In this document: piece by piece, positions 1 through 6,836 of the stretch
Layout of the letters: every line of letters begins with the position of its first letter
Numbering within the stretch: position 1 is the stretch's first letter
The notes under the pieces: model-generated
The model's input: only the letters and a program-made list of their open reading frames with translations
What the model was told of the DNA's origin: nothing
Databases searched by the model: none
Position numbers and translations under genes: made by a program
Origin: DATCZS01 sp036525795
GTDB lineage: Bacteria; Actinomycetota; Acidimicrobiia; Spongiisociales; ZC4RG35
Length of the DNA: 23,640 nt
Assembly: GCA_036525795.1 (NCBI GenBank)
Contig: DATCZS010000073.1
Span: forward strand, 1 to 23,640
Direction: 5' to 3'

Positions 1-540
1 ATCGAACGGGGCGGAGGCGATCCTCTCCCGCAGATACCGTCCGAGGGCGGCGTAGCGAGCGGCGCCGGGAATGGGAGGGATGTTGGCGTTGGTGTGAATC
101 GGCACGATCGGCACGTCGAGATCGGGAGTCATGAACACCGCCGGGAGCGTGAACGAGTGGTCGAGCACCCATTCGTTCGACATCGCGAAGTCGAATGAAT
201 CCGGAAGCGTGGCGTCACCCAGGAGCCAGCCCGCCAGCTCCGGGTCGCCGGTCATCTCCCACGGTTCCAGCCCGAAGGTGCGGATCTCGTTCTCGAATGT
301 GCAGGCGAATCGCTCCGCCTTGCCGATGCAGAACGCCGGCGAGTTGGTCCAGGAGAACTGGCGGAGATGATCCGAGCCCACCACGACCAGGACATCGGCT
401 TCGGCGGCGGCGATCCCTCGACCGAAGCGGTCGAAGTTCTCTCGGGTGGCCAGCAGGTCCTCCGGGACCGGGTCGCCACGCATCGCCCGCCACAGGAGGG
501 GGTTGTGGGGCACGCCCAGGATCGCAACGAGTTCTGCCAT
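1..540 (-). CDS. LigB-type (class III) extradiol ring-cleavage dioxygenase, 3' end cut by window edge
   Basis: The gene begins at ATG 540 and stays open for 180 codons to the window edge, so its C-terminus is missing. The product resembles the LigB superfamily, non-haem Fe(II) enzymes that cleave catechol-type rings next to the hydroxyl pair. Visible marks are His12 in an AILGVPHNPLL context and His58 in VVVGSDH, at the places of the two iron-binding histidines of this family. NEWVLDHSF puts His127 at the acid/base region, and VPIHTNANIPPIPG (His149) is the following conserved segment. The third iron ligand, a C-terminal Glu, lies beyond the edge. It starts 10 bases after the stop of the OsmC-family gene and is probably co-transcribed with it and the upstream hydrolases. 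Known for the family: cleavage of protocatechuate, gallate or related catechols. The actual substrate is not visible here. Confidence 0.82.
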   Translation of the reverse strand, partial: MAELVAILGVPHNPLLWRAMRGDPVPEDLLATRENFDRFGRGIAAAEADVLVVVGSDHLRQFSWTNSPAFCIGKAERFACTFENEIRTFGLEPWEMTGDPELAGWLLGDATLPDSFDFAMSNEWVLDHSFTLPAVFMTPDLDVPIVPIHTNANIPPIPGAARYAALGRYLRERIASAPFD

Positions 541-550
541 CTCCGCTCCC

Positions 551-1015
551 CTAGACGTATTCCACCGCGGTCGTGATTTCGATCTGAGGTGAGATCGAGC
601 GGGCCACCGGACACCTGTCGACGTGCAGCCCATGCACCCGCTCCACCGTCTCGCGCTGGTCGGATTCAACCCCCCGCAGCCTGTAGGTGACGTTGATCCG
701 CTTCACGACCAGCACCGAACCCTCCTTTTCGATGTCGCCCGTGACCTCGCCCACGAGGTCTCCACCGCTTGCGTTGATGCCGCGCGCCTCCAGCGCGCCC
801 CCGAAGGTGCCGGTCAGTCAACCGCCGGCGGCGGCCACCAGATAGTCGATGGTGGTGGTGTCCGGCGGGTAATCGTCGGGGGACACGCCGTAGTGCTCGG
901 CGATCTCGGAATGCACGCCGAACGTCACCGGTTCTGAGCGTGCCGGCAGGGTGGCCCGCCGCATCGGTCCCTTGATCCGCTCGATCGTCGCCCGGCTCAC
1001 GTAGGTCGTCGTCAT
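551..1015 (-). CDS. OsmC-family peroxiredoxin-like protein with in-frame TGA at the catalytic Cys: probable selenoprotein (Sec66)
   Basis: Read through TGA at 820-818, the gene encodes 154 residues, a normal OsmC length. The TGA is codon 66, in DYLVAAAGG-U-LTGTFGGALEARG, exactly where OsmC/Ohr proteins carry the peroxidatic Cys that starts the central helix. Homology continues unbroken after it, including the second conserved Cys in HVDRCPVARS (Cys135), to a TAG stop. An AGGAGG ribosome site lies 6 bases before ATG 1015. A hairpin fitting the bacterial SECIS model starts 19 bases after the TGA and puts its loop 25 bases downstream. OsmC proteins reduce organic hydroperoxides with a Cys pair; Sec would make the first residue more nucleophilic. 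The gene sits between an alpha/beta hydrolase (52-base gap) and an extradiol dioxygenase (10-base gap). Alternatives are a nonsense mutation or a sequencing error. The same arrangement in the paralogue at 23020 argues against both. Standard gene callers would split or truncate this gene. Confidence 0.85.
782..798 (-). promoter_or_regulatory. Putative bacterial SECIS hairpin of the OsmC-family selenoprotein gene
   Basis: On the minus strand a perfect 6-bp stem (GCGCGC with GCGCGC) closes a 5-base loop, TGGAG. The loop begins 25 bases after the TGA. The published bacterial SECIS model asks for a stem-loop with its apical loop roughly 16-37 bases from the UGA and a G among the first two loop bases; here the second is G. 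A GC-only stem can arise by chance in GC-rich coding DNA, so the position and loop G carry the weight. Confidence 0.6.
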
Positions 1016-1067
1016 GGTCGCCTCCTGTCCATGGCCATCGCGGTGGGTCGGATGCCGTTTCCCTCTC

Positions 1068-2138
1068 TCATGCGCCGCCGCCCAACTGCGCCCCCATCCA
1101 GTCCGCCATGTGCGGCCTGTAGAGGTAGGCCTTGTTGGTCGCGACGTGATTGGCCCCGGGAATGATGTTGACGGTCACCGGCCCGGCGATCCCTTCGGCG
1201 ATGCGGCGGGTCTGGTCGGCGGGCACGATCCGGTCGATGGCGCCCGTGACGATGAACGACGGACACTCGACATGTTCGGTGACACCGGTGAGGTCCATCG
1301 AAGCCAGCTTCTGTTTGGCGGTCGCAAAGTCGGGCGAGTGCGTTCGCACCTGGAACGCCACCTTCGTCATCGGTGGAGTGTCGTCGATCGTCTCGATGAG
1401 GGTGTGCGGGCCGGACAGAGAGATGATCGCCTTGATCCTCTTCTCGAATGCAGCCGCCCGCACCACGTAGTAGCCGCCGAGGCTGACACCGAGCGCTCCC
1501 AGTCGGTCGGTGTCGAGGTCGGTGCGGGTTTCGAGGGCGTCGATGGCGGCGGTGACGGGCTTCTCGTAGGCGGTATCGATGGGAAGGTCGTACTCGGCTT
1601 CGCCCTGGCCCGGGCCGTCGAAGGCGAATGTGGCCATTCCCCGTTCGAGAAACCAGTGCTCCATCCCCGACAGCTCCTCTTTGGCCGAGTCGAGACCGGA
1701 GATGAGCAGCACCACCGGCGGTCTGTCCACTCCGCCCGGCTTGCGCAGGTTTCCGGCCAGGGTGTGGGTGCCCAGGTAGGGGAACTCGATCCGGGTTGCC
1801 GGCGGATCGAGGAGAGGCTGAGCCTTGCGGTGCGCTTCGACCGCCAGATGGTGGGTGGCGCGCATCTGGGGGATGTCGTGGCAGAAGAGGAACTTGCCGA
1901 AGTGGTATTCGACCGAGGCGGTCAGGTAGTGGAGGCCGGCAGAGCGTCGGTATCCGGCCTCCAGAGCCTTGTCGCCCTCCGCCTCGTGAACCCGGCCGAC
2001 GGCGGTCCAGGCTGCACACCAGTCATCCCACGAGTCGATCGAGCGGGTGACGTCGAGGAAGTCCCCCACCGGCACGCCATGTTCCACATATCGCGGCGCC
2101 CAGTGTTCGATCGCCGCCTCGATCCTCGGATCCGCCAT
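1068..2138 (-). CDS. Alpha/beta hydrolase of the 2,6-dihydropseudooxynicotine hydrolase/FrsA-like type
   Basis: The 356-residue protein has an alpha-helical N-terminal cap domain (about residues 1-115) and a C-terminal alpha/beta hydrolase fold. Catalytic residues are readable: Ser219 in the nucleophile elbow GVSLGG, Asp302 in GAIDRIVP and His331 in GANHVA. LLISGLDSAKEE (about 144-155) forms the oxyanion-hole region and FAFDGPGQGE (171-180) is typical of this family. Characterised relatives cleave C-C or ester bonds, for example in nicotine breakdown. Placed between a dienelactone hydrolase and an extradiol dioxygenase, it could hydrolyse a ring-cleavage product; that is inference. The start at ATG 2138 is backed by GGAGG ending 6 bases upstream. 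That ribosome site is paired in a small hairpin. A paralogue with the same cap and triad lies at 13812-14858. Confidence 0.85.
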   Translation of the reverse strand: MADPRIEAAIEHWAPRYVEHGVPVGDFLDVTRSIDSWDDWCAAWTAVGRVHEAEGDKALEAGYRRSAGLHYLTASVEYHFGKFLFCHDIPQMRATHHLAVEAHRKAQPLLDPPATRIEFPYLGTHTLAGNLRKPGGVDRPPVVLLISGLDSAKEELSGMEHWFLERGMATFAFDGPGQGEAEYDLPIDTAYEKPVTAAIDALETRTDLDTDRLGALGVSLGGYYVVRAAAFEKRIKAIISLSGPHTLIETIDDTPPMTKVAFQVRTHSPDFATAKQKLASMDLTGVTEHVECPSFIVTGAIDRIVPADQTRRIAEGIAGPVTVNIIPGANHVATNKAYLYRPHMADWMGAQLGGGA

Positions 2139-2144
2139 CTCACA

Positions 2145-2160
2145 CCTCCGTCGGCGGAGG
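2145..2160 (-). promoter_or_regulatory. Hairpin that masks the Shine-Dalgarno of the alpha/beta hydrolase gene
   Basis: In the minus-strand transcript CCTCCG, loop CCGA, CGGAGG forms a perfect 6-bp stem just before ATG 2138. The 3' arm is the ribosome-binding sequence itself, so the stem would hide it. This could couple translation to the upstream dienelactone hydrolase gene or be chance in GC-rich DNA. The pairing is seen; the regulatory role is inferred. Confidence 0.35.
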
Positions 2161-2210
2161 GTATCGCGCCGGGGGATCGAATGCCCTCGCCCCGGGGATG
2201 CACCTTCCGG

Positions 2211-2876
2211 CTACCCGGCGAGACAGGCGAGCGTTCGTCGCCAGACCTCGCGGGCCGCTCCGGGGTGGTGACGATCGGGGCGGGTGTGGTCGTGAAAGGC
2301 GTGTTTCGTTCCCGGGAATGACTCGAGCACGATGTCGGCCGGCGAATCGATCAGGGCGCGACACAAGGGCGGGACGGTTGCGTTCACCCGTGGGTCGTCT
2401 TCGGCGTAGACGGCGTAGACCGGCGTCCGGATCCTCTGCGCCGCCTCTGGAGACGGTCCGATCCCGTAATAGAGCACCGCCCGGTCGGGCGTCCGGCGGG
2501 TGATGAGCTGCCAGCCCATCTCGGCGCCGAAGCAGAACCCCACAACGGCCAGGTGACCGTGGTGGCCGAGCATCCAGTCGAAGATGGCGGTCAGGTCGTC
2601 GATGTGCACCTCGTCGTCGATCTGTCGTGTCGAGACCGACGCGGGATCGCCGGAGAAGGCCTCGGTGCCGCCGATCCGGCTCAGCAGGTCGGGCGCCACC
2701 ACGGGATGGCCGGCCTCGCCCAGTGCCACGGCCACCTCGACCATGTAGGGCACCATCCCCCGGTTCTCGTGGATCATCAGAATCGGGAGCCCGCCGCGCT
2801 GTGTTGGCGTCACCGATGTGGCGGCGAGGTGGACCCCCGCTCCCGGCACCGTGATGCGATCGACCGCGACGTCCAT
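2211..2876 (-). CDS. Dienelactone hydrolase family protein
   Basis: The 221-residue product has the length and motifs of dienelactone hydrolases, which use a Cys-His-Asp triad to open lactones such as 4-carboxymethylenebut-2-en-4-olide from aromatic ring cleavage. Visible are Glu37 in MIHENRG (the Glu that pairs with the resting nucleophile), Cys115 in VVGFCFGAEMG, Asp161 in YAEDDPRV and His192 in GTKHAF. It has no signal peptide and is expected in the cytoplasm. The start chosen is ATG 2876, which gives the standard N-terminus; no clear ribosome site precedes it, so the transcript may be leaderless. It is first on the minus strand ahead of the alpha/beta hydrolase (72-base gap) and divergent from the plus-strand operon at 3054. 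Its presence supports a lower aromatic-degradation role for this block. Confidence 0.88.
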   Translation of the reverse strand: MDVAVDRITVPGAGVHLAATSVTPTQRGGLPILMIHENRGMVPYMVEVAVALGEAGHPVVAPDLLSRIGGTEAFSGDPASVSTRQIDDEVHIDDLTAIFDWMLGHHGHLAVVGFCFGAEMGWQLITRRTPDRAVLYYGIGPSPEAAQRIRTPVYAVYAEDDPRVNATVPPLCRALIDSPADIVLESFPGTKHAFHDHTRPDRHHPGAAREVWRRTLACLAG

Positions 2877-2905
2877 GACCGCATCGTACGTCGGGCATGC
2901 CGATG

Positions 2906-2919
2906 GCCGCCCGGGCGGC
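2906..2919. promoter_or_regulatory. Perfect 14-bp palindrome in the divergent promoter region 2877-3053
   Basis: GCCGCCCGGGCGGC is a perfect inverted repeat centred in the 177-base gap between the divergent dienelactone hydrolase and OCD-family genes, followed at 2921 by TAGGAT, a -10-like hexamer for the plus strand. It could bind a regulator shared by both units. All-GC palindromes are common in such DNA, so this is weak. Confidence 0.25.
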
Positions 2920-3053
2920 ATAGGATCCCCTGCGTATCGGACGCGGGAGCACGTGGTGAGCGAACCAGGCGGTGACGACCGAACCCCGAGGCCGGGGGTC
3001 GCAGTCCCGACCGTGTCCGTTCGGGCGACGTGCACGATGTGGCGGAGAGTGGC

Positions 3054-4049
3054 GTGAGCATGGTCACCCTTCTCGATGCCGGCACCGTCGACCGCTACCT
3101 CGACACCGAGCTGGCCCTCGACACGATGAGGCGCTGCTTCCGCCTCGAGCACGAGGGCCGCGCGGGCCCGGCGGAGCGCATCGACCTGCCGCACCCCGCC
3201 GGCTGGATGCGCGTCCTCCCGGCGGTGTTCGAGGGCCTCGGCGTGTTCGGGCACAAGGTCATCAGCTTCCATGGGACGCACGGCGTTCGCTATGTGGTCA
3301 CACTCTTCGACATCGAATCCGGCGACCTCAGGGCGGTGGTCGACGCCGAGGCGATCACCGGAGCTCGGACCGGGGCAACCGCCGCGCTCGCCGCAGACGT
3401 GCTCTGCCGTCGGGACATCGGAGTGGGGGCGATCATCGGAACAGGCTCGGTTGCGCGAACCCAGCTCCCCGCCCTGCAGGCAGTGCGCCCCGTCGGCGAG
3501 ATCCGCGTCTACTCCCGCAACCCGCTCAACCGGGAGGAATTCGTGGCGGAGATGCAGCCGGGCACCGACGCCCGGCTGATCCCCGTGGATGCGCCGGAGG
3601 CGGCGTACGACGGCGCCGACCTCGTCACCCTCGCCACCAAGTCTCCGACTCCCGTGTTCGCCCGACCCCACCTCGAACGGGGCATGCACGTCAATTCGGT
3701 GGGATCGGCCCGTCCGAATCTGTCCGAGGTCGCGCCGGACGCCTTCGATGCCTTCGACGTGGTGGTGTGCGACTCCGTGGAGCTGGTGTTCGCCGAGTCG
3801 GGCGACGCGATCAGCGCCGCCGGGTCGGGGCTCTTCGACCGGGCAGGTGCGCGTGACCTCGCCGAGGTCGTCGCCAACCCTGAACTGCGAGGTGAAGCCG
3901 ACACGACGCTGTTCAAGTCGACCGGAACCGGTCTCCAGGATCTCTCATTGGCGCTCGCCGTCCTCGAGAGGGCAGTCGAAGACGGTGCGGGCACGGTGGT
4001 CGACGACGTCCTCGCCCTCAAGGCGTTCGGTCCCACGGGGCGAACGTGA
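3054..4049 (+). CDS. Ornithine cyclodeaminase/mu-crystallin family protein
   Basis: The 331-residue protein matches the OCD/mu-crystallin family, NAD(P)-dependent enzymes acting on amino or imino acids (ornithine, alanine, ketimines) and some related reductases. The N-terminal substrate region contains GHKVISFHG (Lys68 by this start). ITGARTGATAALAADVL (about 101-117) is the family's hallmark segment, followed by the Rossmann motif GAIIGTGSVARTQL (125-138). GMHVNSVGSARPNLSEV and the C-terminal FKSTGTGLQDLSLA are also typical. The start was set at GTG 3054 because GGAG lies 6 bases upstream; ATG 3060 or GTG 3030 are possible. It is the first gene of a five-gene operon, and its stop overlaps the next start by 4 bases. 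Family membership is clear but the substrate is not, and true ornithine cyclodeaminase activity should not be assumed. Confidence 0.88.
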   Translation: MSMVTLLDAGTVDRYLDTELALDTMRRCFRLEHEGRAGPAERIDLPHPAGWMRVLPAVFEGLGVFGHKVISFHGTHGVRYVVTLFDIESGDLRAVVDAEAITGARTGATAALAADVLCRRDIGVGAIIGTGSVARTQLPALQAVRPVGEIRVYSRNPLNREEFVAEMQPGTDARLIPVDAPEAAYDGADLVTLATKSPTPVFARPHLERGMHVNSVGSARPNLSEVAPDAFDAFDVVVCDSVELVFAESGDAISAAGSGLFDRAGARDLAEVVANPELRGEADTTLFKSTGTGLQDLSLALAVLERAVEDGAGTVVDDVLALKAFGPTGRT

Positions 4050-5083
4050 GGGCGGCGGTGACGGCCGAGCCGATGGGCGAGATAGCCGTGCGTGAGATGC
4101 CGGATCCGCCACGAGGGATCGGCGAGATCATCATCCGGGTCCACGCAGCCAGCGTCAACCGTCTCGACCGGGCGGTGTACGAAGGAACGGCGATGGGCGG
4201 TGTCGCCCGCTTCCCTCTGATCCAGGGGATCGACGCCGCCGGTCGGGTCGAGACGGGAACCGGACCCTATCCAGAGGGGATGAGGGTGGTGGTCAAGCCG
4301 ACGATCGCCTGCAATCGCTGCCGAATGTGCCGCCGCGGCAGGCAGGTGGACTGCGCCCGGTCCAAGACCTTCGGAATCCACCGACAGGGCGGATACGCCG
4401 ACCTGCTGGCGGTGCCGCGGTCAAACCTGTTTGCACTCCCCGACGAGGTGACGTTCGCCGAGGGAGCGGTCGCCGCCCACAGCCATGCCGTCGTCTTGCG
4501 GATGATCAGGGCGGCAGGGGAATTGCCCCGTGACGCCAGGGTGATGGTCACGGGCGCGGGCGGGGCGCTCGGAACCGCCGCCGTCCAGCTCCTCTCGGCG
4601 CTCGGGAAGAGTGTGATCGCGGTCGCCTCGTCCAACGCAAAGCTGGAGCTGGCAGGGGACATCGGGGCATCGATGCTCGCCAACCGGGCAGATCTGGGTT
4701 CCGGCTTCGTAGAGGCGATCCGGGGGGCGACCGACGGAGAAGGAGTGGATGTCGTCATCGAGACGACTGGCGCGCAGGAGGTCATCGGCGACGGGCTTCG
4801 CCTGCTCGCCCGGGGTGGGACGATGGTGCTCGTCGCGGCCCAGCCGGGCGCCCGGGTCGAACTCGACCCGCTCGCCCTGTACCGGAACCGGCAGCGCGTG
4901 ATCGGCTCGTCCGGCGCAGGCAGACAGGACTTCGTCGATACGTTCACGATGCTGGCCGACCACGACATACGCCCGGTGATCTCGGCGACGTTCCCTTTGG
5001 CCGAGGCTCAGGCGGCGATGGACTCGGTGCTCGACCGGGAGCGCATCGGAAAGGCCGTGATCGACATGGAGGCATCGGGATGA
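4046..5083 (+). CDS. MDR-superfamily (zinc-type alcohol dehydrogenase/quinone oxidoreductase-like) oxidoreductase lacking the catalytic zinc site
   Basis: The 345-residue protein has the medium-chain dehydrogenase layout: an N-terminal GroES-like domain and a C-terminal nucleotide-binding domain with GAGGALGTAAVQL (170-182). The four structural-zinc cysteines are present (Cys89, Cys92, Cys95, Cys103). The catalytic-zinc ligands are not: the usual Cys near residue 38 is Asn (ASVNRLD), and GHE is GID (61-63). It is therefore more likely an NADPH-dependent enone/quinone-type reductase, or a relative with a non-zinc mechanism, than an alcohol dehydrogenase. The GTG start at 4046 overlaps the previous stop (GTGA), and its own stop overlaps the next ATG (ATGA), so translation is coupled. 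Within the operon it could reduce an unsaturated intermediate; that is inference. Confidence 0.85.
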   Translation: MRAAVTAEPMGEIAVREMPDPPRGIGEIIIRVHAASVNRLDRAVYEGTAMGGVARFPLIQGIDAAGRVETGTGPYPEGMRVVVKPTIACNRCRMCRRGRQVDCARSKTFGIHRQGGYADLLAVPRSNLFALPDEVTFAEGAVAAHSHAVVLRMIRAAGELPRDARVMVTGAGGALGTAAVQLLSALGKSVIAVASSNAKLELAGDIGASMLANRADLGSGFVEAIRGATDGEGVDVVIETTGAQEVIGDGLRLLARGGTMVLVAAQPGARVELDPLALYRNRQRVIGSSGAGRQDFVDTFTMLADHDIRPVISATFPLAEAQAAMDSVLDRERIGKAVIDMEASG

Positions 5084-5640
5084 GAGTGGACCTGGAGAAG
5101 CTGCGGGACAACGTGGAGTCGACCGCCGGTCTCCTCGCGGCAGATCCCACCGCCGGACACGTCCGGCCGAGGGTGGTGACGCGGCTGATCGAAGACGTCC
5201 ACGCCCGTTCCGACTTCGTGCAGTACGACAAGGAGTTCTCCTTCGAATGCGACGAGTCGGAAGGTCGGGCGGGAGGAGGCGAGGCCCCCAGCCCGCTCCG
5301 GTACTTCCTCTCCGGCCTCGCCTTCTGCCAGCAGGTCTGGTACGCCAAGGGGGCGGCGATGGCCGGGTGCGAGATCACCGAACTGGTCATCGAGGTCTCC
5401 ACGTACATGGACATGCGCGGAGAGCACCTGATCGATGGAGTCCCCCCCAATCCCCAGTGGATCGTGATCGACGCAGATGTCGACAGTCCCTCCACCCCGG
5501 ACCGGGTGCTCGGGATGGTCGACGAGGCCAACGCCCGCTGTCCCGTGTACAACCTGGTCGTCCGGGCGGTTCCGATCTACGAGCGCATTCGCCACCGGGG
5601 TGTCCTCCTGCGCGACACCGTTCCCCCCGGAGTCGAATGA
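5080..5640 (+). CDS. OsmC-family protein, cysteine form
   Basis: The 186-residue product is an OsmC/Ohr-fold protein, longer than the two TGA-containing paralogues because of an N-terminal extension of about 35 residues. The peroxidatic Cys is Cys83 in RYFLSGLAFCQQVWY, starting the central helix; the second conserved Cys is Cys154 in ANARCPVYN. The position of Cys83 is the one occupied by TGA in the genes at 551 and 23020, making this an internal control for that reading. The family reduces organic hydroperoxides or related electrophiles; an OsmC protein inside a catabolic operon may detoxify a peroxide by-product or catalyse a thiol step. The start at ATG 5080 overlaps the previous stop and the end overlaps the next start, both as ATGA. 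Confidence 0.87.
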   Translation: MRVDLEKLRDNVESTAGLLAADPTAGHVRPRVVTRLIEDVHARSDFVQYDKEFSFECDESEGRAGGGEAPSPLRYFLSGLAFCQQVWYAKGAAMAGCEITELVIEVSTYMDMRGEHLIDGVPPNPQWIVIDADVDSPSTPDRVLGMVDEANARCPVYNLVVRAVPIYERIRHRGVLLRDTVPPGVE

Positions 5641-6824
5641 TGGCGGGGGCGCTCGAAGGCATCAGGGTCCTCGAACTGTCGCGCTACATCGCGGCTCCCG
5701 TCACCGGCAAGCTCCTGGGCGAGTTGGGTGCAGACGTCGTCAAGATCGAGGACCCGTCTGAAGGCGACCCGATGCGGCGCTGGCAGTCGGGCGATCGAGG
5801 CCACAGCCCTCAGTTCGCCGTCTACAACCGCACCAAGCGAGGGATCACGCTCGATCTGAAGAACCCTGCCGGGCTCGAGACCTTCCTGCGCCTGGCCGAC
5901 GGCGCAGACGTGGTGGTGGAGAACTTCCGGCCCGGGGTGATGACCCGCCTCGGAGCCGGCTGGGAGGTGCTGTCGGCCCGGAACCCCCGCCTCATCTACT
6001 GTGCGATCACCGGATTCGGTGCCTCGGGACCGTACGCCGACCGGCCCGCGTACGACACGGTGATCTCGGCGATCGGGGGCCTCTTCAGCCAGATCATGGA
6101 TGTGGAGCGTCCTCAGCCGGTCGGACCGGCATTCTCCGATCTGCTGGCCGGACTGAGCGCGGCCCACGGGATCCTCGCCGCCCTGGTGTCACGCGATCGG
6201 ACCGGGAGGGGCCAACTGGTCGACGCGTCGATGTTGCGCTCCGTGGTGGGCCTGCTGGCCGAGCCCGGGACGGTGTTTCTCGACCAGGGGCAGGTGACCG
6301 TCTCGAACACCCGTCAGCGGCGGGCGCAGGCCTACGGTCTCGTCGCCTCCGACGGGTTGCCGTTCGTCGTGCACATGTCGGTACCCGAGAAGTTCTGGCT
6401 CGCCGTGACCGAGGTGTTCGACCTGACGGCGCTGCGGGAGGATTCGAGATTCTCCGATCGCCAGGCTCGCCACGACCACTACTCCGAGCTCGACGCCGTC
6501 CTCAAACAGGCGGCACTTCGAAGGACCAGGGCGGAGTGGTTCGCCGCACTGGAGAAGGCAGACGTCCCGCACGGACCCATCAACGGGTTCGCCGACCTCT
6601 TCAACGACCCGCAGGTCGCCGAACTGGGGATCGTGCAATCGGTGCCGATGCCAGACGGCGGGCGGCCCCTCACCCAGGTGGGGCCGCAGTTCTCACTGTC
6701 GGCGACGCCGCTTCGCGTGGACCCCCCGGCGCCCGGGCTGGGAGAGCACACCGCCGAGGTGCTCGCCGAGGCGGGCCTCTCCGGCGAGGAGATCGACGCG
6801 CTGGCTCAATCAGGCGCCATCTGA
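5637..6824 (+). CDS. CaiB/BaiF family (class III) CoA transferase
   Basis: The 395-residue protein is a full-length class III CoA transferase, which moves CoA between carboxylic acids through an aspartyl-CoA intermediate. Marks are LEGIRVLELSRYIAAP at the N-terminus, LGADVVKIEDP, the family signature VVENFRPGVMTRLG (about 93-106), and Asp140 in RPAYDTVISAIGG, matching the catalytic Asp of formyl-CoA transferase. The C-terminal HGPINGFADLFNDPQV is also typical. ATG 5637 is favoured because it overlaps the preceding TGA in the ATGA arrangement seen twice upstream; ATG 5640 immediately follows and is equally possible. It probably activates the acid substrate or an intermediate of the operon's pathway as a CoA thioester. 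The acid is unknown. Confidence 0.92.
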   Translation: MMAGALEGIRVLELSRYIAAPVTGKLLGELGADVVKIEDPSEGDPMRRWQSGDRGHSPQFAVYNRTKRGITLDLKNPAGLETFLRLADGADVVVENFRPGVMTRLGAGWEVLSARNPRLIYCAITGFGASGPYADRPAYDTVISAIGGLFSQIMDVERPQPVGPAFSDLLAGLSAAHGILAALVSRDRTGRGQLVDASMLRSVVGLLAEPGTVFLDQGQVTVSNTRQRRAQAYGLVASDGLPFVVHMSVPEKFWLAVTEVFDLTALREDSRFSDRQARHDHYSELDAVLKQAALRRTRAEWFAALEKADVPHGPINGFADLFNDPQVAELGIVQSVPMPDGGRPLTQVGPQFSLSATPLRVDPPAPGLGEHTAEVLAEAGLSGEEIDALAQSGAI

Positions 6825-6836
6825 GACAGGAGCGAG

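Noticed and set aside
818..820. TGA inside the first OsmC gene as a simple nonsense mutation giving a pseudogene
   Set aside because: It falls exactly on the catalytic Cys codon, the frame is intact on both sides, a hairpin of the right kind follows, and the gene at 23020 shows the same change.
3054..4049. Naming the first operon gene as ornithine cyclodeaminase proper
   Set aside because: The family includes many dehydrogenases and ketimine reductases; nothing in the sequence or neighbours points to ornithine or proline metabolism.
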